From contig SHMQ01000005.1 in NCBI GenBank assembly GCA_008534395.1, positions 1 to 64,000 of the forward strand: DNA of 64,000 nt. Direction: 5' to 3'. The translations under genes and the position numbers were made by a program. Positions within the stretch are counted from its first letter, which is position 1, and each line of letters opens with the position of its first letter. Below the pieces are notes generated by a model. That model was not told the DNA's origin. It was given only the letters and a program-made list of their open reading frames with translations, and ran no database searches. Source of the stretch: Candidatus Acidulodesulfobacterium acidiphilum. GTDB taxonomy: Bacteria; SZUA-79; Acidulodesulfobacterales; Acidulodesulfobacteraceae. Positions 50,837 through 60,164 of the stretch are shown one piece after another.

Positions 50837-51444
50837 AATTTCATCCTCCCAAAATAGAACAATACGGCAGTCGAAAGCAGTAAAAAGGGAACGAATGCCA
50901 TATGCAATTGCAACTTTTCCGTCTTTCTAAATATGCTTGCACCGTAAATACCGAAACGCATAGCTATTATGCCCATTATTATAGAAAACAATGCAATTGC
51001 GAGCATATTCCATACCCCGACAAAAATACCTATAGCCCCGGCGCATAAAACGTCGCCCATCGCATAGGAACCCAGCCTGGTTATATTGACAACCACGAAT
51101 ATTCCGGAACCTATAAGCGCCCATTCAACGACGGATAAAAGACGTTCGCCTCCGGCCGCAGCGAATATAAAACCCAAAACTATGAGAAAGATAGCATTAG
51201 GCACTTTTATTTTTTCAAACAAGCTGTCGGTCAACGACATAAGTATTAAAAGCGCAAACAACCCCAGATATTTGGCATCATATAAAATTACCCCGGTAAA
51301 ATCTAAATGACGGTCGAAGATTGCATTATATAGAGCATTTATAATTTTACCGCATGCTAAAAGCAAAAACCTGTATAAAATTAAAATGCTTAAAACAGTT
51401 GCCGCAACAGGCAATATAAAAATTCTTTTTGTTTTAATAGGCAT
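50833..51444 (-). CDS. Prepilin peptidase-like (A24) membrane protein
   Basis: The 203-residue protein has about six membrane helices and the two aspartate motifs of A24 peptidases: SLTD (Asp73) and AMGD (Asp131) in SYAMGDVLCAGAIG. It lacks the N-methylation domain, like short TadV/CpaA or archaeal types. It would cleave type IV-pilin-like precursors; no pilin gene is recognised here. Overlaps the cytochrome gene by four bases. Confidence 0.7.
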   Translation of the reverse strand: MPIKTKRIFILPVAATVLSILILYRFLLLACGKIINALYNAIFDRHLDFTGVILYDAKYLGLFALLILMSLTDSLFEKIKVPNAIFLIVLGFIFAAAGGERLLSVVEWALIGSGIFVVVNITRLGSYAMGDVLCAGAIGIFVGVWNMLAIALFSIIMGIIAMRFGIYGASIFRKTEKLQLHMAFVPFLLLSTAVLFYFGRMKF

Positions 51445-51445
51445 A

Positions 51446-51697
51446 TTATTTTATAAATTTTTCAGCGAGAATCAATACGCCTTCGGTATAACTATACCCT
51501 AATCCGGCATTATTAATACCTTTTCCGGAGATAACGGACTGTATTCCCACTATTCTATATTTTTCCATATTTAAAATATTTATAGCTTTATTTATATCCT
51601 CCCCAAACTGATTAGTATTTATTTGATAATTAGAATCTTTACTTAATGAAAATGCCGGAACGAACACAGTCTTATTTAATTCTTCAAAAAACTCCAT
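51446..51697 (-). CDS. Small protein, unknown
   Basis: The 83-residue protein (MEFFEELNKTVFVPAFSLSK...) has a strand-helix-strand pattern with GIQSVISGKGINN and GYSYTEGVLILAEKFIK, perhaps a small alpha/beta fold. An AAGGAGG ribosome binding site precedes the ATG. No family recognised. Confidence 0.5.
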   Translation of the reverse strand: MEFFEELNKTVFVPAFSLSKDSNYQINTNQFGEDINKAINILNMEKYRIVGIQSVISGKGINNAGLGYSYTEGVLILAEKFIK

Positions 51698-51715
51698 TTT
51701 TAAAACCCTCCTTTT

Positions 51716-52708
51716 TTATTTTTTTAAAAACAGAAAATCCAAATTCTTTAAATATAAAACTATAGAACTGCCTTTTACCGCCGGAATCCCCCGAGCGAAC
51801 CATTTTATATCGTAATAATTCTTCCTGTCTTTTGCCGCGGATTCCATAAAATCTACGATATCCCTGTGGGACCTTGGCATATGCTCAACATTTACAATTT
51901 CTATAAGCACGTAAAAAGGAACGGTGCTCCCGTTCTTAAGAAGTATACGCTTATTGGAGTTTACCTGATATAGACTTCCGCGTTTTTCTATATAACCCTT
52001 TCCGTGATATATCCTTTCTCTTTTAAAATCTAAAAATTCTTCTTTATACAGACTTTTAAAACCGTAATAATAGTTTGTAGCGTTATCCTTTGAAAACACA
52101 AGATTTTTAGCGGACAACTCTTTTTTGACGTATTCGTTAAACTGCTCCTTACTCCACTTATTTTCGTCGCGAAGTTTAAAGGCTTTTTTGTAAAATAACG
52201 CATAGCATTCGGCAAACGATCTCATAGAATACACCCTTGATGCCGAATTTCTTGCTCCGTCAATATAGCAGTCGGACGATTTGCCCTTGTGAACGACACT
52301 CCGTAGAGCTTCATTAGAAACTGCCTGTTGCATTTTGCGCCGCGAATCGCTTTCAGCCCTATTCTGCCAATAAGACTCGGTCCTGACCGCAAAAATTTCA
52401 GGATCGTCAGCGGAGGGTTTATTTGTGCGCGAACCAGTTAAAACTCCCCCTGTTTCTTCCTGGTCGACTTTTTCCAGCGCTTCGAATTCGCAACCCAAAG
52501 CGTGTCCTTTCCCTGGAAATGAAGCAAAATAAGGCTGCTTTATAAGTTCTTCGTTTCTATCCCTATAAATGTTCTTGGCAATAAGCCTAACATCGCAATA
52601 AGGACAGAAAAACTCGTCGTAAATTATATCCTCATCGAGATAAAGTTCCCTGTAATACCACGCCGAATGTTTTTCGCCTTTAATTTTAACCGAAGCTTCG
52701 GAAGACAT
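51716..52708 (-). CDS. Unknown protein with N-terminal CoiA-like zinc motif
   Basis: The 330-residue protein has FCPYCDVRLIAKN near 34 and PYFASFPGKGHALGCEF near 58, a CxxC...HxxxC arrangement like the zinc motif of competence (CoiA-like) proteins that often precede nuclease domains. The remainder is mixed alpha/beta with no clear catalytic residues. It lies between the ExoX-like nuclease and the small protein gene in one direction. Confidence 0.55.
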   Translation of the reverse strand: MSSEASVKIKGEKHSAWYYRELYLDEDIIYDEFFCPYCDVRLIAKNIYRDRNEELIKQPYFASFPGKGHALGCEFEALEKVDQEETGGVLTGSRTNKPSADDPEIFAVRTESYWQNRAESDSRRKMQQAVSNEALRSVVHKGKSSDCYIDGARNSASRVYSMRSFAECYALFYKKAFKLRDENKWSKEQFNEYVKKELSAKNLVFSKDNATNYYYGFKSLYKEEFLDFKRERIYHGKGYIEKRGSLYQVNSNKRILLKNGSTVPFYVLIEIVNVEHMPRSHRDIVDFMESAAKDRKNYYDIKWFARGIPAVKGSSIVLYLKNLDFLFLKK

Positions 52709-52712
52709 ATTG

Positions 52713-53459
52713 CTATACCGCTAATAATAAAGCTTTTTTTAAATAAGGGTCAATATCTTTTAAATTTAACAGCGCCCATTCTATATAATCCGGCGGCAGC
52801 TCGCCTATGGGCGTTCCTTTGTGTTTGCCAAACGGCATGGTTTCAGGAATCCTGTATTCCTCCGAAATTTTCCAGAGCTCATTCCATGATTTCACGCCGA
52901 GCACATTCACGATTTTACTTAATATAAACCGGCAGATTTTTACGTCGGTCAAAGCGGAGTGCGCTGACTTCAACCTTTCCCTGACTTTTCTTTTGTCCTG
53001 AGATAGCATATATATAAGCGCCGCCTGAGAATAAGAACCGGCATCCTTCCAAATCCGCCTCGAAAGGGCAAGGGTATCTATGCGTTTTACTTCCGGACAG
53101 CCTATGGCTTCCCAATCGTAGTCTATTTTATGTCCGATTATATATTCCGTTTCCTGCGGAAGTTCGAAAGTTTTATAAGAAGGCTCGTCGGCCACGTCTT
53201 CGTCCAGAATATGATGCACGGCCATGGCTCCGAATTCGATAGGCTTACCAGGATTATACCTATGCTCGAATTCATGGACTATACCCAAAGATTCGACATC
53301 ATTCAGTCCGAGCCACGCGATTTCGACCGGACGAGGTTCGGCGAAACCGGTTGTTTCCGTATCTATTATAACGGCTTTCATTAATTCATTCTCCTTGATT
53401 TCCTCAATGTTATCCGGACCAAAAACTTCGATGATAGATTTTAACGCCTCATTTTCCAT
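52713..53459 (-). CDS. ExoX-like 3'-5' exonuclease fused to DUF3820
   Basis: From the ATG at 53457-53459 the protein has ~248 residues. The DnaQ-fold motifs are IIDTETTGF (Exo I), HKIDYDWEA (Exo II) and SAHSALTDVKIC (Exo III, HxxxxD). The C-terminal MPFGKHKGTPIGELPPDYI is the DUF3820 signature. It should remove nucleotides from DNA 3' ends during repair or replication. The longer upstream frame crosses the TTGACA promoter at 53482-53510 and is rejected. Confidence 0.85.
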   Translation of the reverse strand: MENEALKSIIEVFGPDNIEEIKENELMKAVIIDTETTGFAEPRPVEIAWLGLNDVESLGIVHEFEHRYNPGKPIEFGAMAVHHILDEDVADEPSYKTFELPQETEYIIGHKIDYDWEAIGCPEVKRIDTLALSRRIWKDAGSYSQAALIYMLSQDKRKVRERLKSAHSALTDVKICRFILSKIVNVLGVKSWNELWKISEEYRIPETMPFGKHKGTPIGELPPDYIEWALLNLKDIDPYLKKALLLAV

Positions 53460-53481
53460 AAAGGTTTTCCTATTTGTTCTT

Positions 53482-53510
53482 ATTACAACAAAAAAGGAAC
53501 TAAGTGTCAA
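53482..53510 (-). promoter_or_regulatory. TTGACA promoter of exoX-like gene
   Basis: Minus strand: TTGACA (53505-53510), a 17-base spacer and TGTAAT (53482-53487), giving a short ~16-base leader to the ATG at 53459. The preceding TAT and following bases match the repeated promoter family only near the -35. Confidence 0.65.
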
Positions 53511-53625
53511 TACATAATTTATTAATAATGCAAAGCCGTATAAAATGCTTTTCTCGGCCAAAATACCTTCACATATATAGCAAATTATTTCAGGGAATAT
53601 GATTGAAAACCGGCGGGAGGATATT

Positions 53626-53668
53626 TAAAAAGTTCTTAATATATATGATATTAAGAACTTTTTAAAAA
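53626..53668. terminator. Strong bidirectional terminator-like hairpin
   Basis: TTTAAAAAGTTCTTAATAT and its complement form a 16-19 bp perfect stem with a 5-base loop, ending in AAAA/TTTT on both sides. It separates the Panacea locus from the exoX promoter. Confidence 0.65.
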
Positions 53669-53694
53669 GCCAAAGAATAAAATTGATTATTTAG

Positions 53695-54141
53695 TTACAC
53701 TGAAGAACGTTTTTTATTTTTATATAATTTGTGGTCGGGATCCAACCATACCACGCAAAAAATATTTCCTATAAAGAATCCATGAACTCTGCCATGCTCA
53801 TTAGAGGAAAGAGCAAATTGAAATTCGCCACCGTTAACAATTTTATCTTCATTTGGAATGCCGAAACAAGTTTCGGTGGTCTCTTTCCAATCTATACGGT
53901 GACATCTTAACGTTTTCCCTTTAGCGCCGATATCATTAACTCTTATTTGCGAAACATCTCGTAATCTTTCTATAAGACAATTAAAATAAGAGAATCCTTT
54001 ACCATTACAATTAAATTTCTTATGGTTTAAATTCAAATAGCGAAAAGAGAAAATTATTTCTTTATCTTTTAAAAAGGCTTCTTGAGATGCCGTTTTAACA
54101 CGTTCATTTTGTTTGGGAATAGAGGAGGGCTTAATTGACAT
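53695..54141 (-). CDS. Probable toxin partner of Panacea antitoxin
   Basis: The 148-residue basic protein has conserved-looking blocks CHRIDWKETTE, GGEFQFALSSNEHGRVHGFF and FCVVWLDPDHKLY. No named family is recognised. It follows the Panacea-domain gene by 19 bases, the position held by diverse toxins in Panacea systems, so toxin activity is inferred from context. Confidence 0.55.
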   Translation of the reverse strand: MSIKPSSIPKQNERVKTASQEAFLKDKEIIFSFRYLNLNHKKFNCNGKGFSYFNCLIERLRDVSQIRVNDIGAKGKTLRCHRIDWKETTETCFGIPNEDKIVNGGEFQFALSSNEHGRVHGFFIGNIFCVVWLDPDHKLYKNKKRSSV

Positions 54142-54160
54142 TCAATACTAAAACCATGAT

Positions 54161-54616
54161 TTACATATTTAAAAGGCGAGAATAAAAGATTTGCATTGTT
54201 TTTTCAGATATTATCTCATTAGAAGGCTCATATGGAGAAATTCCTTTTCTTGCTTCCTGCCATGGCAACTCATTGTGAGTCATTATCTCAAGTTCAAGTC
54301 CATCGTATTTAAAATATGCTTCGGCTACCTCGTCTAAAAAGTCCGCTATATCTTTAGTTATAGAGGCAGGAACTTTTTTTACTTCGATGTTTATAGGTGA
54401 CCATCTAAAATCCTTAAATTTTCTATATAATTCAGGCTGAACAGGACCATGAACCCAAGCCTCAAATTTTTCCGTAAAAAGAGGCTTATCATTATTAGCC
54501 AAATACCACGCCTGAGCATAATAAACGAGCTTTTGAAGCTTAAGATTACTTAGAAATGAACCTACTTGATTTGCCTTAAAAATAAAATATTTTGCAACAT
54601 CGGAAGCTGTAGTCAT
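54161..54616 (-). CDS. Panacea-domain (SocA/DUF4065-like) antitoxin
   Basis: The 151-residue protein has the family core: ASDVAKYFIF, LSNLKLQKLVYYAQAWYLA (residues ~22-40), LFTEKFEAWVHGPVQPELYRKF and a C-terminal helical region. Panacea proteins neutralise many unrelated toxins. A GGGG ribosome binding site precedes the ATG. A perfect palindrome (54738-54760) about 120 bases upstream could be its operator. Confidence 0.85.
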   Translation of the reverse strand: MTTASDVAKYFIFKANQVGSFLSNLKLQKLVYYAQAWYLANNDKPLFTEKFEAWVHGPVQPELYRKFKDFRWSPINIEVKKVPASITKDIADFLDEVAEAYFKYDGLELEIMTHNELPWQEARKGISPYEPSNEIISEKTMQIFYSRLLNM

Positions 54617-54958
54617 TTTAACCGCCCCCCCCTAATTTATTAAATAAAACATTTGTTTATATTTTAAATTGTATTATTGTTTCTTTATAAAGTCAATCGG
54701 AAATTTTTAATAAAAACTTAAAAATATACACAAACCTATTATTTTATCTTATAAAATAATGAAACGAAAAATAAAACGCTAATAATATATTTTTTGCCTA
54801 AAGTATTTTAACAATTCATAAATAAAAGCTGTCCATAAAGTATCAGACGTCGAATTGCCGGCAACGTAAGATATGCGAGGAGAGATAGACAATAAACCTA
54901 AAACCGCAAAAAAATAATATTATTTTTTTATGCTATCGCTCTTTTATAATTTTCAGTT
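54617..54958. other. AT-rich intergenic region with palindromes
   Basis: No gene is visible. ATTATTTTAT-CTT-ATAAAATAAT (54738-54760) is a perfect inverted repeat, and AAAAAATAATATTATTTTTT (about 54911-54930) is a second, terminator-like palindrome after the transfer operon. Confidence 0.5.
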
Positions 54959-55192
54959 TCAATCTTTATTAATATAATTTTTTACCGACTTTCTAACTGA
55001 AGGGAATAAAAGCAGAAGCGGAGATTCTATAGACATCCAAGTCCAAAAAAACGAACCTTTCTCTTCTTCCGGTTCTATAGGTTTTAAAAGCTTAACGGCG
55101 GGGTCGTTATCTTTAGCCATTTTATTTATGAGCATAAACAATAAAACTATAGGAATGAAAATAGCAACTATTATAATCAAAATAACAGCCAT
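54959..55192 (-). CDS. Small membrane protein at end of transfer operon
   Basis: With the ATG at 55190-55192 (AGGAGGT ribosome binding site) the 77-residue protein has an N-terminal membrane helix (MAVILIIIVAIFIPIVLLFM) and a hydrophobic C-terminal segment. The upstream in-frame start includes the Shine-Dalgarno and is rejected. Role unknown. Confidence 0.55.
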   Translation of the reverse strand: MAVILIIIVAIFIPIVLLFMLINKMAKDNDPAVKLLKPIEPEEEKGSFFWTWMSIESPLLLLFPSVRKSVKNYINKD

Positions 55193-55312
55193 TGAAATTA
55201 CCTCCTCATTTAAATTCAAACATTTTCGTATTTTTAATTAATTATATAATAAACATCTAAATTGTCAAATTAGTTATTTTATTCTTGTTTATTATATAGC
55301 AAATTTTATATT

Positions 55313-58273
55313 TTAATGTCCGGAAGTAGGTTGAAATCCTCCGCTTAACCCTGTAAATTTATGCGTTCCTAAATAATTTCCTAAGTCGCCACTACCAATA
55401 GCATATCCTAAGTCGCCGCCGTGCAATCCAAAATAATTATTTTCATTACCATTAATGCTACCAATGCCGCCAATGCCGCCAAAAAGAACACCATTAACCA
55501 TTCCATCCGCAGTATTAGCCACAAACGAATATCCCCTTAACGCATTATTAATGAGAGGGTTGCCATGCGGAACGCTGCTTGCCGTTTGAGCAGATATGAA
55601 GCCTGGTCCGGCTATAGGACTGGATATAGATAAAGCATTAAGATTGTAATTTTTGCTGTATTCGTAATTCAAATTAGAAAATTCACCGTTTCCTTGATTT
55701 GTTGCGCCCGCATACGCATTACTAAAATTAGTCGGCGTAAGTATGTTCGTTTGTTTACTTAAACTTGCCGCTCCGTTACTGATTTTCGTATTAATATTCC
55801 CAAAGTCGGATAGTTTCGCGTCGTAAGATCCCTGTTGCGAGATAAAACCCTCTATGCCGCTTACTGAAGCAGCTTCATTATTAACAACTTCAAATGCCGA
55901 TGCAAAACTATTTAAACTACCTTTATTCGTTACCATATTATTTATGGCGTTGGGCATTACGCTACCGGACACAGCAAAAGACCCCGTTTTCGCTTCGCTT
56001 AAGTCCTGACGATAGGTTTTGATTTTAGATATGGAATCGCTCCATTTATCCACGGCAGTCAAGGCTTTGCTCGCAGCTTCAGCAACTAATGAGTTGTGAG
56101 AATTAGTTAATGTATGAAGTTCGTTTTTAAGGTTATCTATCTTATGTTGCACGCCCGAACCGTAGGCATTTCCGGTCGAATTCATTAAAGAATTACTGTT
56201 GGTAAAACCCACGCCCAGCTTAAGCCCAAACAAATTTAATCCAATACCGCCGGAGCCGTCAGCGGTACTTTTTGCATCGACAGTTTGATTGTTTGTCTGA
56301 TTTCCTCCGCTACTAACTATCGCGTTTCTATTTTTGCCCCTTGTAACGCTGCCATTACTCGTCGCATTATATTGGTTTATTGCACTTTGGAGGGTCTCAA
56401 TGGAATTGCTGGCGGTCTTATGTAACGAAAGTTCCTGCTTATCCGCAGACGATAGGTCTTTTTTTACACCCTCTATCCATTCTTTTTTATCCACCGCTGA
56501 CAAGGAACCGTTATATTTAGTAACCTCCCAATCCCCATCGGATTGCCGCTGCAAACTTACAGTATTTTGTCCCTGAGTTATAGTAGCAAACACGCCGTGG
56601 CCATCGACACGCTGTTCGCTTATAGTTCCATTAATACCTTTTTGGGTTGTTTCGGTTACATACGGGGCGCTCTGAATTCCCGTCGCTCCTACTCCAACGC
56701 TTGCCTGATGCGTAGCATTAAAAGAGTTAGCGGTCATCATATTATCTTTTACGACACCTGCTTCAAAATCTCCTTTAGACAAAGCATTTGCTCCTGGAAT
56801 AGAAGCATTCCTCGTAATAGAACTTTCCATACCTCCAACCATGGACACCATAGCGTAAGAAGAATTCGAGGCTATCGCGTAGGCTACCATCGGAACCGAC
56901 CATGAAAAATAACCCATCCACGCAAGAGATTCCGACAGATAAGACGAAATTGCTCCCGAAGAACCTATAGAATAGCCCAAACCGGAATATCCCGAAAATT
57001 GCGCCTGAATAATAAGTTGGGATATATAATTAAAAATTACCACTAAAGAAGGCCATATCATTATCATTATTAAAAACTGAAACATCATCTTTATATAACC
57101 GTGGCCTAGATGCGTTATACCTAAAATAAGAAGTATAACGCAAACGCCAAGCATAAGAGCCTCGAAAAGGCCGAATACTATAGGCATGTATTTACCGGCA
57201 AGTATACCGCTTTCGATAAGCCCCGACGTCGTGCTCTGAACGGCCGTTCCGGTAGCCACAGCCAATGAATCGGCATTAGCTCCGGATATCTGCGCCATCT
57301 TTAAAATAGCAGGGGAATACATATTTGCGCCTATTGACTGATAAAGCATATTCATAGAACTCTGCTGCATATTGTAAATATAGGGGTTTATCGATCCTAT
57401 TGCATTGGATAGTTCGCTTACGGTAGCAAATTGGAGGGCACCGGCCATGGAGTTCATTAATGGACCGTTTATATAATCCTGAACAGCCGATTGAATCCAT
57501 ACAGTTTCCTGTCCGCAGGTCGTCGTTATGCCTTGAGGATCGCTTTGCCCGCTGGCCTGTTCGGTCATAGAAGACGGATTTGTCCCTGAATACCAGTTCG
57601 TAAGTATATTCGCTCCTGCGCCGGCAGTATAAGACGACATGACGTCCCACACGGAATAAGCATTACTGGCTTGATAAGACAATGAACTAGTATCGGTTGC
57701 GTTTCCTGCGCTAAACAATGTAGATGCGTTTATATTGCCGGTTGCTATTCCCGGTGCTACGCAGTTTTGAATATACATATTGTAATCTTCGTAAAGATAT
57801 GAGTTGGACGGCGATATGGTAGCATTAGTTTCGTCATTCATAAGAGAAACGCCTATCCCGTTTTCTAAAAGATTGTCGCCGTTGGGTACGGAAAAAGTGT
57901 TTTGAAAATCCTGGGCAAGAGCGTACTGCGCGGTCGTAACGAGGCTCCAAGGTTCCGCTATGCCTATAGGGACATGTGATATCACCTGAGCGTTAGTTGG
58001 AGAACCGGGGTTGGAAATATCCTGGACGTTCACGTTTACCTGTACGCTTATCAATGCAAGGTAAACAACCGCAAAACCTCCGGTGTACATAAACATAGTT
58101 TTTAGGTGAAAATGATTTCCTGTAACTATTACTCTTATTAACAAAAAAATATAGCTTATAAGGACAAGCCCTTCTAATAATGCATATGTGTCGCCGTTCG
58201 CGAAAAAAGACGATATTGCCATAAACATATTCGACAAAAGGTAACCGTTGCCGAATGCATAAACTACGTACAT
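55313..58273 (-). CDS. traG: Conjugative transfer protein TraG (N-terminal type), mating-pair stabilisation
   Basis: The 986-residue protein has N-terminal membrane helices (about 30-50 and 70-95), a periplasmic stretch to ~330, further helices (~355-385, 395-425 and 455-475) and a long Ser/Asn/Gly-rich C-terminal domain. This matches type-F TraG, which stabilises mating pairs and can act in entry exclusion. Its place after TraH in the operon supports the call. An AAAGGAG ribosome binding site precedes the ATG. Confidence 0.8.
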   Translation of the reverse strand: MYVVYAFGNGYLLSNMFMAISSFFANGDTYALLEGLVLISYIFLLIRVIVTGNHFHLKTMFMYTGGFAVVYLALISVQVNVNVQDISNPGSPTNAQVISHVPIGIAEPWSLVTTAQYALAQDFQNTFSVPNGDNLLENGIGVSLMNDETNATISPSNSYLYEDYNMYIQNCVAPGIATGNINASTLFSAGNATDTSSLSYQASNAYSVWDVMSSYTAGAGANILTNWYSGTNPSSMTEQASGQSDPQGITTTCGQETVWIQSAVQDYINGPLMNSMAGALQFATVSELSNAIGSINPYIYNMQQSSMNMLYQSIGANMYSPAILKMAQISGANADSLAVATGTAVQSTTSGLIESGILAGKYMPIVFGLFEALMLGVCVILLILGITHLGHGYIKMMFQFLIMIMIWPSLVVIFNYISQLIIQAQFSGYSGLGYSIGSSGAISSYLSESLAWMGYFSWSVPMVAYAIASNSSYAMVSMVGGMESSITRNASIPGANALSKGDFEAGVVKDNMMTANSFNATHQASVGVGATGIQSAPYVTETTQKGINGTISEQRVDGHGVFATITQGQNTVSLQRQSDGDWEVTKYNGSLSAVDKKEWIEGVKKDLSSADKQELSLHKTASNSIETLQSAINQYNATSNGSVTRGKNRNAIVSSGGNQTNNQTVDAKSTADGSGGIGLNLFGLKLGVGFTNSNSLMNSTGNAYGSGVQHKIDNLKNELHTLTNSHNSLVAEAASKALTAVDKWSDSISKIKTYRQDLSEAKTGSFAVSGSVMPNAINNMVTNKGSLNSFASAFEVVNNEAASVSGIEGFISQQGSYDAKLSDFGNINTKISNGAASLSKQTNILTPTNFSNAYAGATNQGNGEFSNLNYEYSKNYNLNALSISSPIAGPGFISAQTASSVPHGNPLINNALRGYSFVANTADGMVNGVLFGGIGGIGSINGNENNYFGLHGGDLGYAIGSGDLGNYLGTHKFTGLSGGFQPTSGH

Positions 58274-58276
58274 AAA

Positions 58277-58507
58277 TTACTCCTTTGGCTTATCGTTTTT
58301 AGAAAGTATCGATAAAACCGCAAATACAGCTAACAATAAAACAATAACGACTATAGTTTTTAAAACGGATGCATAATGTCCTTTAATAAAATCAACAAAC
58401 AAACCGGCTGTTATAAGCGCCCAAAATATAACGGCAATAATCAACGTGCTATAAATCCATCCTTTTTTAGCAATACCGATTGTTTTATTTTTTTTGTTTT
58501 TTGGCAT
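58277..58507 (-). CDS. Two-helix membrane protein within transfer operon
   Basis: The 76-residue protein has a basic N-terminus and two membrane helices (about 17-36 and 45-66). It is tightly packed between traH and traG (3- and 9-base gaps). No recognised family. Confidence 0.55.
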   Translation of the reverse strand: MPKNKKNKTIGIAKKGWIYSTLIIAVIFWALITAGLFVDFIKGHYASVLKTIVVIVLLLAVFAVLSILSKNDKPKE

Positions 58508-58516
58508 ATTTATTAT

Positions 58517-60154
58517 TTAATATGAACTTGCATTATACGCCCCCGCAAGACCGTTATTAGACAAAGCCGATATCCACTGCTGGTTTAACATTTGCAGGTA
58601 TTTAATATTATTATTATCAAGATTTAATTTAGATACCGCCCTTTCATAGCTTTTTTGCAATTGTTGTATAACCGAAGTAGCGGCCTGTTGGTATTTTTGA
58701 TAGTATTTTAAATGCTTTGAGTGGCTTATATCTTTATTAGACGCTACGGCTGCATTTATAGCGCTAAGAATAGTACTAAACAGCTTGATTTCCTGTCCGT
58801 AAGCCATTGCAAGAGCGGCATCGTCCATAATTTGCGGATCGTTATAAACATAGGCAAGTTTTGCTATAAGAATTACCGGCATGTTAGATGAAGCTATAAA
58901 ATTGCCGGCGATTGACGTATTAACGTTTAAATTGGCAATGGGTCCTCCGCATTTAGTCGGTATCGAAATGCTATTCTCGGCCGAAGGATTAAAATACATA
59001 TCCTGCACATAAGTTAGATAATACTCATATATAGGAAAAAAACCGCTAAAACAATCATTTGTCTTTGTTTCTATCTGCGGTTGAGATACGTAAGAATATC
59101 CCCCCGAACTATTAAATTGCTGCGAACCGTAATTTATAGTTATAGACGTCAGTTCTCCTCCGTAAGTAAGAGAATCGAACAAAGAAGTAGTTTCGGCGGC
59201 TGTAGCGGAACCGGGTTGATCGACCAAATCAACGTATTTAGGAGATACCCATCTGATAACCGGTTCTTTCTTTCCCGCAGACATATAACCTATAATATCC
59301 CCGATAAACGAACCTCTCAAAATGCCTATCATATCCCCATTGCCTCCGCTGCCGGCATAAGTTCCAGCCACAAGCCCTATATGGGCATGCTTCAACGTAT
59401 CCCTAAGGAGAGATCCTACGACCACGAACATATTCGACGCCTTATCATAAGCTGAACATTGCCCAGTCTCCACGTAGTTACTAGCAACGTTTATGTTCGT
59501 CAAGCTATTAACGCAGTTCGTAAAACTGGTAATATCGCCCAAATAAGTGTTGACTGCGGACTTAGGGTTAGTCAGTTCTGTATTTAGCGAGTCCGCCCAC
59601 GAAGAACCGCTTGTTCCGGCCTGAGAGGAAAGGTTTAAAGTTTTGCCTAATTCGGCGCCGGCAAGATTGCCCATAGCCTCAGCCGCCGTACAAGAGTTAA
59701 AATTGAGACCGTTTAATTTGTTTGCGATAGATTCGATTTGACTCATTATGTTTTGGCACTGCTTACATAAAACGCCCAAAACCATATTAAACGCAAAAAC
59801 TAGCACTTCTCCGGAGGATATTATCTCTTGAAGCACCTGCATAAGCTTGCTGCCCAACATAGCAATAGCGCCGAATCTCGCACTTATACCGGAACAGCCT
59901 ATAGAAAAAGAAGGAGGCGTTATGCTGAATAACTGAATATTAGTCCCCGAATTATTAAAATCGACATTGGAATAACCAAGCGAATAAATATTTTCTCCCT
60001 GCATAGAAAAAGATGAAGGAGACTGGGTAGTAGCCGTAACGGAATTGTTAAAAATTGAATTCACGAAATCGGAAGGACCTGCCAAGGCTATCGGAACGCA
60101 GTAAGAAACAGTAAAATAACATAATAAAGTTACTAATAAAACAATTTTTTTCAT
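58517..60154 (-). CDS. traH: Conjugative pilus assembly protein TraH
   Basis: The 545-residue protein has a signal peptide (residues 4-25), the family-typical PPSFSIGCSGISARFG near 79-94, a CKQCQNIM motif near 131-138 and C-terminal coiled coils. These are hallmarks of type-F TraH, a periplasmic factor for F-pilus extension. Conserved cysteines suggest need for a disulfide oxidoreductase. Confidence 0.85.
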   Translation of the reverse strand: MKKIVLLVTLLCYFTVSYCVPIALAGPSDFVNSIFNNSVTATTQSPSSFSMQGENIYSLGYSNVDFNNSGTNIQLFSITPPSFSIGCSGISARFGAIAMLGSKLMQVLQEIISSGEVLVFAFNMVLGVLCKQCQNIMSQIESIANKLNGLNFNSCTAAEAMGNLAGAELGKTLNLSSQAGTSGSSWADSLNTELTNPKSAVNTYLGDITSFTNCVNSLTNINVASNYVETGQCSAYDKASNMFVVVGSLLRDTLKHAHIGLVAGTYAGSGGNGDMIGILRGSFIGDIIGYMSAGKKEPVIRWVSPKYVDLVDQPGSATAAETTSLFDSLTYGGELTSITINYGSQQFNSSGGYSYVSQPQIETKTNDCFSGFFPIYEYYLTYVQDMYFNPSAENSISIPTKCGGPIANLNVNTSIAGNFIASSNMPVILIAKLAYVYNDPQIMDDAALAMAYGQEIKLFSTILSAINAAVASNKDISHSKHLKYYQKYQQAATSVIQQLQKSYERAVSKLNLDNNNIKYLQMLNQQWISALSNNGLAGAYNASSY

Positions 60155-60164
60155 AAATCCTCCC

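Noticed and set aside
53459-53561. Longer N-terminus of the ExoX-like protein
   Set aside because: The extra codons run through a good TTGACA promoter; the downstream ATG fits the promoter and family better.
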